From positions 2,232,001 to 2,296,000 of the forward strand of contig NZ_CP047024.1 in NCBI RefSeq assembly GCF_009796745.1: a stretch of DNA of 64,000 nt, given 5' to 3'. Below, in pieces: positions 1 through 7,580 of the stretch. The notes under the pieces are model-generated. The model saw nothing but the letters and a program-made list of their open reading frames with translations, was not told where the DNA came from and made no database searches. This DNA comes from Paraglaciecola sp. L1A13 (GTDB taxonomy: Bacteria; Pseudomonadota; Gammaproteobacteria; Enterobacterales; Alteromonadaceae). The first letter of the stretch is position 1. Each line of letters begins with the position of its first letter. The position numbers and the translations under genes were made by a program.

Positions 1-150
1 AGTTACAAGTCACTAAAAGTAATATAAGGGTACGTTTAAGATGGTTATTATTTGAAATTCTACAGATTATTAACTATTTTTAAACTAGCCGCACGTTAGT
101 GCATACGGTATTAAAGCTAAATTTTTTCATATTCGAATAAAGGATTATTT

Positions 151-1461
151 ATGAAAAGTGTGCCAACTAAGTTACGTCTCGACCGTACAATTCATTTTTC
201 TTTCATTACGCTTTCTTTATATTTAGCGGTGCCTCAGTTTTGTAACGCAGCACAAAGTACTTCTGATGATGACGAACTTATTGATTTCTATCAAGTAGAG
301 CTTGAGAAGCAACGTACGATGCTGCTAGAACAAGGGCAACAAATAGCCGAATTAAAGCGAATGGTTAATGCGTTATCCGAAAATCGGCAAGTTCAGGCGA
401 CTCAACAGCGTGTTAAAAAAGCAGGTAAGCCGGTTAATGCGAGTAAAGTGGTGGTGGCTAACAATATTTCGCGAAAAGTCGCGAAAGAAACGAGCCTATC
501 AAGGACTGATAATAAACCTGTAGGTCAAGCCCCGCCAAAAAACGCCAATGCAATTGACGTTAATGCGATACCTAAATTAAATGACAATGTCAGTGGGGTA
601 TTAACGGGAAAGGGCTCACTGGTGTTAGAAACATCAATCGGGTATTCGTATACGGATAATAATCGGGTTTTTCTCGATGCGTTTTCATTTATTCCAGCAC
701 TTGTTGTGGGACTAATCGATTTACGCGAAATTAAGCGCCACAGTTTTATTGGCAGTGTTTCTGCAAGGTATGGCATAACCGAACGGTGGGAACTGGATGT
801 AAAACTTCCTTATATTGCGCGTAACGACAGTCAGCGTTCGCGACCTGTCAGTATTGGTGTCAGCGAAGATGAAATATTCAATGCTAGCGGACACGGAATG
901 GGCGATATCGAATTGTCTACGCGATATCAATTGAATGCTCCGACCGATGGCGGCCCAATTTATGTAGCTAACTTAGTGGCAACTATACCCACCGGCACTA
1001 GCCCATTTGAGGTTGAATTTGTGCAATCAACTCCCGGGGCGGTTTTCCCAACTGAGCTGCCAACAGGTTCGGGATACGTTAGCATTCAGCCTAGCCTAAC
1101 GGCTATATACGCTACAGACCCAGGCGTCTTTTTTGGTAATGTCAGTTATGGCTACAATATGGACACCGATGAAAATGTAGGTAATGTGGACCTAGGTGAC
1201 AGTGCAGGGGTAAGTTTTGGTTTAGGTGTATCGCTAAATGAACGTACCTCCATGAGCCTAAGTTATTCTCATAAACACGTTTTAAAATCCAAAATAAACA
1301 ATATGAAGATTGATGGAAGTCAGCTTGATATTGGCCAACTAATTATCGGCTATTCTTTTCGCTACTCAGAGCTGACTAATTTAAGTCTTTCTTTAGCCAT
1401 AGGTGTGACGGACGATGCGCAAGACACTCGTTTGAACTTTAGAGTCCCAGTAACGTTTTAA
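151..1461 (+). CDS. fapF: FapF-like outer-membrane amyloid secretion pore
   Basis: This 436-residue exported protein has an N-terminal signal region ending near the QFCNA segment at about residue 34. A charged heptad-like helix follows at about residues 42-80 (ELIDFYQVELEKQ onward), then a low-complexity linker to about residue 150, then a beta-rich domain rich in alternating aromatic strands. The chain ends in VPVTF, a terminal Phe typical of outer-membrane barrels. A coiled coil followed by a barrel at about 430 residues is the architecture of Pseudomonas FapF, which exports amyloid subunits across the outer membrane. The nearby C39 peptidase and repeat protein support the call. AAGGA at 140-144 lies 6 nt before the ATG. 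Unlike in Pseudomonas, the gene is convergent with the rest of the cluster. A generic aromatic-compound-porin-like barrel is the main alternative. Confidence 0.7.
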   Translation: MKSVPTKLRLDRTIHFSFITLSLYLAVPQFCNAAQSTSDDDELIDFYQVELEKQRTMLLEQGQQIAELKRMVNALSENRQVQATQQRVKKAGKPVNASKVVVANNISRKVAKETSLSRTDNKPVGQAPPKNANAIDVNAIPKLNDNVSGVLTGKGSLVLETSIGYSYTDNNRVFLDAFSFIPALVVGLIDLREIKRHSFIGSVSARYGITERWELDVKLPYIARNDSQRSRPVSIGVSEDEIFNASGHGMGDIELSTRYQLNAPTDGGPIYVANLVATIPTGTSPFEVEFVQSTPGAVFPTELPTGSGYVSIQPSLTAIYATDPGVFFGNVSYGYNMDTDENVGNVDLGDSAGVSFGLGVSLNERTSMSLSYSHKHVLKSKINNMKIDGSQLDIGQLIIGYSFRYSELTNLSLSLAIGVTDDAQDTRLNFRVPVTF

Positions 1462-1664
1462 GAGCGCTATTCATATTAAATGTTGCTGAAAATTAATAGT
1501 TAGGCCGTATTTTAAAGCGGATTTTATTGTTTTATTGAGAGTAATTCTTAGGGGGTTCCTTAGTCCGCTTATATCAAAATGTAATCGCACCTAAAACCTC
1601 AACGTTGATGTCATCTAGAAACGTATCTTTGAACAACAGCCAGTTAGTATTCGAAAAATGGCGA

Positions 1665-2141
1665 TTACTGGTGAGTACGCGCATTAAAAAAGGTGCTATA
1701 CAGCTCATTGTGGGCAAAGGCCTGCTGCGCTTGCTGTAAATTTTTGATGGTAATATCGATATTGGTAATGGCTGAAAGAGTCTGATTATCGAGTGTATTT
1801 TGCAATACTGAATTCAGGCTGTCGTTCGGTATCACTGAGCTTAACCTAAAATCATCTTTATTTAAAAAGCTGATGTCTTGGGGGGATTGGAAGTAAGAAT
1901 GTGACGTTAACTCGCCGTTTCTGAAAATATTTTTTTGAAAATTTATATCTACCACAACGCCATTACTCAATACAAAACCTCCGCGCAGGGTCGATAGTGT
2001 GGCATCTGGCACAGGTAACCAAAATGATTGTCCTGACTCAGGCAACGTATTTGTGTTGGCATTACTCGTGACACTGACTAACGGACCGCAAATGAAGAAA
2101 AGCATAAATTTTGCGAAAAATGATAATAAATAAAGTTTCAT
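1665..2141 (-). CDS. Exported hypothetical protein of the Fap-like cluster (FapE position)
   Basis: This is the last gene of the minus-strand operon, 15 nt after the C39 peptidase gene. The ATG at 2141 is preferred to an in-frame TTG six bases upstream because an AGGGA lies about 8 nt before it. The 158-residue product begins with a hydrophobic stretch and an Ala-rich cleavage region, so it is probably exported. A TLRGGF motif lies near residue 53, followed by hydrophobic strand-like segments (VVVDINF) and a Gln/Asn-rich helix near the C-terminus. I do not recognise a named family. Its place after fapD matches that of fapE in Pseudomonas, but sequence resemblance to FapE is not evident. The RGG could be a double-glycine cleavage site for the neighbouring C39 peptidase; that is inference. 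Confidence 0.6.
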   Translation of the reverse strand: MKLYLLSFFAKFMLFFICGPLVSVTSNANTNTLPESGQSFWLPVPDATLSTLRGGFVLSNGVVVDINFQKNIFRNGELTSHSYFQSPQDISFLNKDDFRLSSVIPNDSLNSVLQNTLDNQTLSAITNIDITIKNLQQAQQAFAHNELYSTFFNARTHQ

Positions 2142-2156
2142 AAGCAATCCCTAATC

Positions 2157-2828
2157 CTAAAAATCCATGCTAGAAGGCTGTAAAACGTTCAATAACCCTA
2201 AGCTGGCATGATCAATGGCTAAACCCAAATTAGCGCGTACTTGGTGATCAGATTTTTGATCATGCTTGTAATGATTGACCGCAATCTCTTTACGATCTTG
2301 GATAACAAATACAATACGTTGTCCCCACATGTCCTCGAATTTGTCTTTTCTCACCGACTTTAAGCCGATGGCGGGATCGCCAACCAACACTTCTTTGTCG
2401 GTACTGCCCTTTATAATCACAAAGTGCATATATCCATTATTGTTGATAATCGTGATTGCAGGGATTTGTGCGCTAGACAGTTGCTCTAAACTAATGTTGA
2501 AACCGTTCGCTTGATAACCGCGGCGCGACAAATACCGTTTCATGTCAAGCAAAGAGAAACCTTGATGTTTAATTTTTGCTTTATTACCGTGTTCAAACAT
2601 ATCTTTGAATACGCTAAGTTCATTGACTACGTCGTCATAGTGAAATGATAGTAGGCTTGCCAGAGTCGCTGAGCCGCAACTGAAATCGTATTTTTGCTTA
2701 TAGATTGTTTTAAAACGTTGTTCGGCAATACTCGATACTTTTACCGTAAATTGTCCATTGAAATCAACGAAACCGCCTAATACTGAAGGGGTTGTTAACA
2801 ACATCGCTAAACATAAATAAAGTCTCAT
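2157..2828 (-). CDS. fapD: FapD-like C39 family cysteine peptidase
   Basis: The product is a 223-residue exported peptidase-C39-fold protein. A signal peptide (about residues 1-18) is followed by the nucleophile motif YDFSCGSATLASLL (Cys about 51), then MHFVII (His about 135) and GDPAIG (Asp about 151), so the Cys-His-Asp triad is complete. C39 peptidases usually cut after double glycine in secreted precursors. In Fap clusters FapD is the maturation or export-accessory protease, and its length of about 225 residues matches. ATG 2828 is chosen because AGGTG lies 7 nt upstream; a longer start at 2846 would add six residues and nearly abut the preceding stop. It sits between the 115-residue subunit-like gene and the 160-residue exported protein in one operon. 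Confidence 0.75.
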   Translation of the reverse strand: MRLYLCLAMLLTTPSVLGGFVDFNGQFTVKVSSIAEQRFKTIYKQKYDFSCGSATLASLLSFHYDDVVNELSVFKDMFEHGNKAKIKHQGFSLLDMKRYLSRRGYQANGFNISLEQLSSAQIPAITIINNNGYMHFVIIKGSTDKEVLVGDPAIGLKSVRKDKFEDMWGQRIVFVIQDRKEIAVNHYKHDQKSDHQVRANLGLAIDHASLGLLNVLQPSSMDF

Positions 2829-2849
2829 AAATGCACACCTATTCATCCG

Positions 2850-3197
2850 TTAATTTGGGGTAATGGTGACGGTGATTATCGTTGAATCCTGAATAATGAC
2901 GTTGTTACCAGTATTTTGGATAATTGAGAAAACGCCGGCGGCTTCGTTAAACGAGCCCTGATCTATCGTATTATTTCCAGTAATGCTATTAGACGTATAG
3001 TTGTCGGTTAATATCGCCTCTAAATGTGAGTTGTTGGTCACATCAAGTACGCCACCCATGCCTCTTTCTTGTTCTAAATCGTCAAGCAGAACGGGGGGGA
3101 ATTTATCGGCAATTGATTGTGTATAACCATTGAATGAAACAAGTGTGGATAAGGCAACTAGAGTTAAGATGCTGATGTTGCAATATATTGTTTTCAT
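2850..3197 (-). CDS. Small secreted amyloid-subunit-like protein (FapA/FapB-like)
   Basis: This 115-residue protein has a clear signal peptide (about residues 1-26). An acidic stretch LLDDLEQERGMGG is followed by an Asn/Thr/Ile-rich segment. The last 45 residues carry the pattern SFN-x2-AG-x4-IQNTGNN-x3-Q, then alternating Ile/Val/Thr. The same pattern closes the large repeat protein encoded upstream (TFN-x2-AG-x4-VQNLGHN-x3-Q). Such Asn/Gln-spaced motifs resemble those of Fap subunits. It is probably a minor subunit, nucleator or chaperone; that role is inferred from context. An AAGGA lies about 8 nt before the ATG. A strong stem-loop (3218-3241) separates it from the upstream gene, and its stop lies only 21 nt before the peptidase start. 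Confidence 0.65.
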   Translation of the reverse strand: MKTIYCNISILTLVALSTLVSFNGYTQSIADKFPPVLLDDLEQERGMGGVLDVTNNSHLEAILTDNYTSNSITGNNTIDQGSFNEAAGVFSIIQNTGNNVIIQDSTIITVTITPN

Positions 3198-3217
3198 AGC
3201 CTGAGTCCTTTTCAGTG

Positions 3218-3241
3218 GTTGCTGACGTCACCGTCAGCAAC
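3218..3241 (-). promoter_or_regulatory. Stem-loop between repeat-protein gene and the next gene
   Basis: GTTGCTGACG and CGTCAGCAAC form a perfect 10-bp stem around a 4-nt loop. It starts 34 nt after the stop of the large subunit gene and lies just upstream of the Shine-Dalgarno of the 115-residue gene. On the transcribed (minus) strand no U-tract follows, so it looks like an mRNA-stability or processing hairpin rather than a simple terminator. Such a structure could raise expression of the major subunit relative to downstream genes. Confidence 0.6.
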
Positions 3242-3274
3242 TTTTTCCTTAAAATGAAACCTACATAGAAAAGT

Positions 3275-5065
3275 TTATTGCGGATTTACATTTACATTTC
3301 CCTGGAATGATACTTGTTGTTGGGCTAAGGCATTATGCCCAAGGTTTTGCACGTTTTGGTTTATGCCAGCTGTACCGTTAAAGGTGTCGGACATACTATT
3401 GTTGCTAGCAATAGTCGACTGATTGTCGAAACTATAAGTAACATAATTGCCGGTGACAGCACCCGTTAAGTTTGACTCATTAACACTATAGGTTGTGGTT
3501 GCCACACCGCCGTTGTTAGCCGAAGATGTTCCCCAGCCTTCAGACCAAGCGTAACTGCTATCGCTATTATCACTGTTGTCAGAGTTGTCGCTGTTATCAG
3601 AATTGTCGCTATTATCGACGCTAGCTGTGCTTCCGCCGTTTGCTGATGCGCCACCTTCAGCTGCGCTTGCGTAACTATTGTCGCTGTTATCGCTATTATC
3701 GCTGCTGTCACTGTTGTCTACACTAGCAGTACTTCCGCCATTTGCTGATGCGCCACCTTCAGCTGCGTTAGCATAACTATTATTAGAACTATCACTGTTA
3801 TCGCTATTGTCCGAGTTGTCCGAGTTATCGCTATTATCGACATTTGCAGTGCTTGCGCCGTTAGCAGATGCACCGTTTGTGGCCGAATTCGCATAGCTAT
3901 TATCTGCATTATCTGAGTTATCACTGTTGTCACTGTTATCGCTATTGTCAGAGTTATCAGAATTATCACTATTATCAGTACTTGCTGTGCTGCCACCATT
4001 AGCTGAAGCTGCGCCCATTGCATTCGCGCTGGCCATACTGTTGTCACTGCTATCACTGTTATCTACTGTCGCAGTGCTGGCTCCATTCGCGGCTGCTGAG
4101 CCCATTGCACTGGCATTTGCCATGCTGTTATCTGAGCGATCTGAGCTCGCTGTACTTCCACCATTTGCTGCCGCATCTGATGCAGAGGCATAGCTATTAT
4201 CACTATTATTACTGTTATCTGAATTGTCGCTGCTGTCTGAATTGTCGCTGCTGTCTGAATTATCAGAGCGATCACTCATTGCCATACTACCGTTGTTGGC
4301 AGTCGCTTCGGTACCAGTGGCGGCGCTATTATCGCTGCTGTCAGAACTCGAACTGTCGCTATTGTCTGAGTTGTCTGAATTATCAGAACGGTCGGTCATA
4401 GCCGTGCTGCCATTATTAGCAGCGCTATCAGTGGCTGAAGCGTAGCTACCATCGCTATTATCGCTGTTGTCAGAGTTATCAGAATTGTCGCTGTTGTCTG
4501 AGTTATCCGAATTATCACTGTTGTCAGTGGCAGCCATGCTTCCGTTATTTGCGGCTACCTCAGAGCCTGATGCAGAACTGCCATCACTGTTATCGCTGCT
4601 GTCTGAATTATCGCTGTTATCTGAGTCGTCGCTATTATCCGAATTATCACTGTTGTCAGTGGCAGCCATACTGCCATTGTTTGCCGCTACCTCAGAGCCT
4701 GATGCAGAACTGCCATCACTGTTATCGCTGCTGTTTGAATTATCGCTGTTATCTGAGTCGTCGCTATTATCAGAATTATCACTGTTATCAGTGGCAGCCA
4801 TGCTTCCGTTATTTGCTGCTACTTTTGAACCTGATGCAGAACTGCCATCGCTGTTGTCAGACGAATCAGTGCTGTTATCCGTATTGGCGGATGAATTTTC
4901 GTTTGCTGCTGCTGAAGAATCGCCAGTGCTATCTGCACTTGCTGTGGCGGTTTGAGAATCCGCCACTTCATTCGCTGTGTTAGTTGGGTTTGCCCATACG
5001 CTGGTTGCCGAACCCAGTATGATCGCCATGCTAGCGGCTAATAAACTTTTATTAAATGTTTTCAT
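3275..5065 (-). CDS. Large secreted Ser/Asp/Asn-repeat protein, candidate major Fap-like amyloid subunit
   Basis: The product has 596 residues: a signal peptide (about 1-25, cleavage near SVWA), a low-complexity acidic repeat region from about residue 60 to 505, and a non-repeat C-terminal domain of about 85 residues. I count eleven modules with an ANGGSTA or ANNGSMA core followed by D(N/R)SDNS runs and a small-residue spacer. The first three modules form near-identical 44-residue units. The C-terminal domain ends with TFNGTAGINQNVQNLGHN, matching the 115-residue neighbour. No cysteine is present. Glycine/Asn/Ser repeats and a cluster with FapD and FapF homologues point to an extracellular amyloid fibre subunit. 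Its strong acidity is unlike typical FapC and could bind divalent cations. GGAG lies about 9 nt before the ATG. An RTX-like or other acidic adhesin is the alternative. Confidence 0.7.
   Translation of the reverse strand: MKTFNKSLLAASMAIILGSATSVWANPTNTANEVADSQTATASADSTGDSSAAANENSSANTDNSTDSSDNSDGSSASGSKVAANNGSMAATDNSDNSDNSDDSDNSDNSNSSDNSDGSSASGSEVAANNGSMAATDNSDNSDNSDDSDNSDNSDSSDNSDGSSASGSEVAANNGSMAATDNSDNSDNSDNSDNSDNSDNSDNSDGSYASATDSAANNGSTAMTDRSDNSDNSDNSDSSSSDSSDNSAATGTEATANNGSMAMSDRSDNSDSSDNSDSSDNSDNSNNSDNSYASASDAAANGGSTASSDRSDNSMANASAMGSAAANGASTATVDNSDSSDNSMASANAMGAASANGGSTASTDNSDNSDNSDNSDNSDNSDNSDNADNSYANSATNGASANGASTANVDNSDNSDNSDNSDNSDSSNNSYANAAEGGASANGGSTASVDNSDSSDNSDNSDNSYASAAEGGASANGGSTASVDNSDNSDNSDNSDNSDNSDSSYAWSEGWGTSSANNGGVATTTYSVNESNLTGAVTGNYVTYSFDNQSTIASNNSMSDTFNGTAGINQNVQNLGHNALAQQQVSFQGNVNVNPQ
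3553..4888 (-). repeat. Coding tandem repeats (SDN tripeptide / 9-bp units)
   Basis: Within the subunit gene the DNA is dominated by 9-bp units encoding Ser-Asp-Asn with heavy synonymous variation, interrupted by module cores. The mixed codon use suggests most units are old and held by selection on the protein. This repetition also produces the long open frames on the opposite strand. Confidence 0.85.
4563..4850 (-). repeat. 132-bp tandem repeat within the subunit gene
   Basis: The sequence beginning GAGCCTGATGCAG recurs at 4563, 4695 and (as GAACCTGATGCAG) 4827, an exact 132-bp period. The first two units are almost identical and the third is partly diverged. Each unit encodes 44 residues (SSASGSEVAANNGSMAATDN and then the SDN run). 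This part of the array appears to be a recent duplication and could vary in length between strains. Confidence 0.8.
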
Positions 5066-5719
5066 CTTTTATGCTCCATTAAAAAACGATTTGTTACCAT
5101 TCAGCAAAATCAACCTGAAAATAGCAACGCATTAATATATTAAAATATAACCAGAGAAAGAACGCGTCATTGCGTGTCTAAACTCACGCAACAACTGTAG
5201 TTAATGGCTAACTCAAAATTCCATCAATAAATAATTAAATTGTCATCAAAAAATTAAATTATTAATATTTCGTACGTGTTAGAAATAAAGCATTGAGTAA
5301 TTTTCAACTCATTTAAAATCAGTTTATTATGAATAGATGATTCGGAGTTTAGAATTGTATGGCGAGTAGTTTATTAACCTCTTCCGTTGTTTCAATAAGA
5401 AATTAAATTATTAATGTTTGAATTAAATGGGTGCAGTAATAAATAATACTGTCTGTTTATTTTACAAAGAAAGTATTTTTATGATCAGTACCGATGAGGG
5501 ATTTTATTTAAGTTGCCGTATTTGTTAGGTTTATTAAATTTGGTTTGTTTATTGCTTTGTTTGAATTAACGATATCGGTTATCAAAAGTATCGATTATTA
5601 AATTTGCAACGTAAGTTAATCAGAAAATTGTGTTTACAAGGGATTCTGTTTTCTTCTTCCAAATATTTGCTGTTTTGTGTGTGGAGTCCGTCTGATTATG
5701 ATTAGTAAAGGATCTTATT
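5066..5719. promoter_or_regulatory. 654-bp AT-rich divergent regulatory region
   Basis: This gene-free interval separates the divergent subunit operon and regulator gene, so it should hold both promoters. It is very AT-rich. A 16-bp sequence, AAATTAAATTATTAAT, occurs exactly at 5251-5266 and again at 5400-5415 in the same orientation, followed each time by a similar ATTT or GTTT. These are candidate sites for the neighbouring regulator or an H-NS-like protein. I see no convincing ORF or terminator. Confidence 0.5.
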
Positions 5720-6538
5720 ATGACGTATGCACAAACGCAGCAGGGTATGCTGGTGCTCTCAAATGACAACTTTCTAGTGGGGTTACTCACTGGTTTTAGT
5801 GTCGCCAACAGTTTTTCTTTTCATTCTTTGCCCGTAACTAACCCCTTAACTGTCGACAGCGTTAAACCCGTTTGTCGCGTGGTACTAATAGATTTACGCA
5901 ATCTTACACCTATATTAATGCGTTCTCATTTCGCAATCCTACAGCAAGTTAATGCCCAACACGGTGTACCGGTTTGCGCTATTTACAATCAAAATGACTC
6001 AGATTTTCATCCCTGTTTATCCTGGGTTAGCTATTTTAATGATGTTGATTTAATTGCTCAGCTCGACCGTTACTTAACCGACCTCATCACTCGCTCGGCT
6101 GATATGTTTAATGAAAGACGTAGTCAAGAGCGTCGACGTGCAATTGACAGACGTGGCATAGCAGCCATAGTCAGTGCTACGGTAAATATAAATGATAATC
6201 CAAATACGAACAGCAAGCGCTCAAACGAAGAGCTTGAGCGCTTTTCGCTTGGTCCATTCCGAGTGAATAAAAATAGCCGATCAGTTTGTTATAATAATCG
6301 TGATTTAGCGTTAACGGCCAAAGAATTTACGTTGTTTATGTTATTGGCGGAGGTACATAATCAGGTGTGTAGCACTGAAAAAATAATCGGAAAATTATGG
6401 CCGAATACACGCAGAGCAAATAAGTCAGACCTATATCAATATATGCATTTACTGCGCAAAAAAGTCGAAGAGGATCCAGATATACCAAAATGGATACTTA
6501 CCGTTAAGGGGGTGGGGTATCGTCTTAATACCAGATAA
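5720..6538 (+). CDS. Atypical response-regulator-like transcription factor (OmpR-type DNA-binding domain)
   Basis: This 272-residue protein has an N-terminal receiver-like fold at about residues 8-130: MLVLSNDNFLVGLL as the first strand and helix, and VVLIDLR as the central strand with a possible Asp. The usual acidic pair is absent. A very basic linker (ERRSQERRRAIDRR, about residues 132-146) leads to a C-terminal winged-helix domain at about residues 180-272. That domain has the LTAKEFTLFMLL start and ends VKGVGYRLN, as in OmpR/PhoB. It is divergent from the amyloid-like operon and probably controls it, analogous in logic to CsgD and curli although CsgD uses a LuxR-type domain. Target and signal are unknown. 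Confidence 0.65.
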   Translation: MTYAQTQQGMLVLSNDNFLVGLLTGFSVANSFSFHSLPVTNPLTVDSVKPVCRVVLIDLRNLTPILMRSHFAILQQVNAQHGVPVCAIYNQNDSDFHPCLSWVSYFNDVDLIAQLDRYLTDLITRSADMFNERRSQERRRAIDRRGIAAIVSATVNINDNPNTNSKRSNEELERFSLGPFRVNKNSRSVCYNNRDLALTAKEFTLFMLLAEVHNQVCSTEKIIGKLWPNTRRANKSDLYQYMHLLRKKVEEDPDIPKWILTVKGVGYRLNTR

Positions 6539-6629
6539 TTTTTATTTTAGCTGGTATACCATTTGAAGATTAAAGGAGCAGCCGTTAGGCAAAAGTTTAT
6601 CGTTTGTTAGGGGGGTATGCTGCTCTAGA

Positions 6630-7580
6630 TTAAAGTAGGTCTGTTAACGCTTTAGCACTCGCGCATAAATGGTTTTTAAAGGCGTGGACTGTTGGACTTA
6701 AAAGCCGTCTTTCAGCGCAAACTAAATTCAACGGGAATGGTTGGCCTTGCCAACCATCGATATCTATTTCAACTAACCGGCCATGTATTAAATCCATAAC
6801 GATATCCAAACGGGATTTACGTGCGATCCCTTTACCTGAGATCGCCCATCTACGAGTAATGTCGCCATCTTTGCACTGGCGATTACCTTGTACATCGACG
6901 GTGATGCTTTTGTCACTCTTGCGAAAAGACCACCGCGTATCAAGTGTGTCATTGTGACCATGACACAGACAATTATGGTCGGTTAATTCTTCTAGGCTTT
7001 TTGGCATGCCGTAATCGCTAATGTAAGCGGGTGATGCACACAATACGGGTGAATTATTAGCTGCAATAGGTATAGCAATCAGGGCAGAATCTTTAGGTTG
7101 ACCATAACGAAGGGCCAAGTCTACCGGCTGACTGTAAAGATCCGCCTGAGAGTCAGATAATTGCAAGCGCACCGCCAATTTTGGATGCAACATCATAAAT
7201 TCATCAAGCCATGGTACCAGCAAGTTCCGCCCTAAATCCGATGGCGCTGACAATTGAATCACGCCGCTCAACTCATGATCTTCTTTATGTATTTCAGTGG
7301 TAGCGTTGTCCAAAATAGCCAGCGCGTCTTTGCAGTGCTGCAAAAATTGTTGACCTTTTTGGGTCAAACGAATACTTCGTGTTGAACGTATAAATAAAAG
7401 TACGCCTAAGTCTGCTTCAAGCCGTTTTAAGGAGGCGCTGACTACTGCGGGCGATAAATCCATTTTTCTGGCGCAGGCCGATAAACTGCCTTGTTGTGCG
7501 ATCTCACAAAATAGTCGTAAGTCCTGCAGGTTTTTCATTGGATAAATATCACTTTCAAAAAATTTTTGAAAGTGTTTCAT
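6630..7580 (-). CDS. LysR family transcriptional regulator
   Basis: The product is a standard LTTR: an N-terminal winged helix (LRLFCEIAQQGSLSACARKM through LEADLGVLLFIRSTRSI) and a substrate-binding domain from about residue 100. The gene is divergent from a nitroreductase, so it probably controls that gene and itself. Family members usually begin at the Met corresponding to base 7538 (MKNLQDLRLF). The upstream ATG at 7580 is kept because AAGGG lies 5 nt before it and no Shine-Dalgarno precedes 7538. If 7538 is right, the palindrome at 7551-7573 lies in the leader rather than in coding sequence. The inducer is unknown. Confidence 0.85.
   Translation of the reverse strand: MKHFQKFFESDIYPMKNLQDLRLFCEIAQQGSLSACARKMDLSPAVVSASLKRLEADLGVLLFIRSTRSIRLTQKGQQFLQHCKDALAILDNATTEIHKEDHELSGVIQLSAPSDLGRNLLVPWLDEFMMLHPKLAVRLQLSDSQADLYSQPVDLALRYGQPKDSALIAIPIAANNSPVLCASPAYISDYGMPKSLEELTDHNCLCHGHNDTLDTRWSFRKSDKSITVDVQGNRQCKDGDITRRWAISGKGIARKSRLDIVMDLIHGRLVEIDIDGWQGQPFPLNLVCAERRLLSPTVHAFKNHLCASAKALTDLL
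7551..7573. promoter_or_regulatory. 23-bp palindrome, candidate LysR operator
   Basis: ACTTTCAAAAA and TTTTTGAAAGT are perfect 11-bp inverted arms around one central A. The site lies at the 5' end of the LysR gene, about 130 bp from the divergent nitroreductase start. Position and symmetry suit an autoregulatory site, although LTTR boxes are usually T-N11-A. Confidence 0.45.

Noticed and set aside
3553..4888. Repeat block considered as a possible CRISPR array
   Set aside because: Units are 9 bp and 132 bp, lie inside a single open frame and encode a periodic protein. There are no unique spacers of uniform length and no cas genes.
3927..4983. Long plus-strand open frames with Leu/Ser-rich translations opposite the repeat gene
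   Set aside because: They are the antisense reading of the SDN codon repeats, which avoid stops in other frames. They lack ribosome sites and family features.
6573..6628. GAGCAGC/GCTGCTC arms after the amyloid-cluster regulator gene as a terminator
   Set aside because: The loop is about 45 nt and no T-run follows, so a terminator is not supported.
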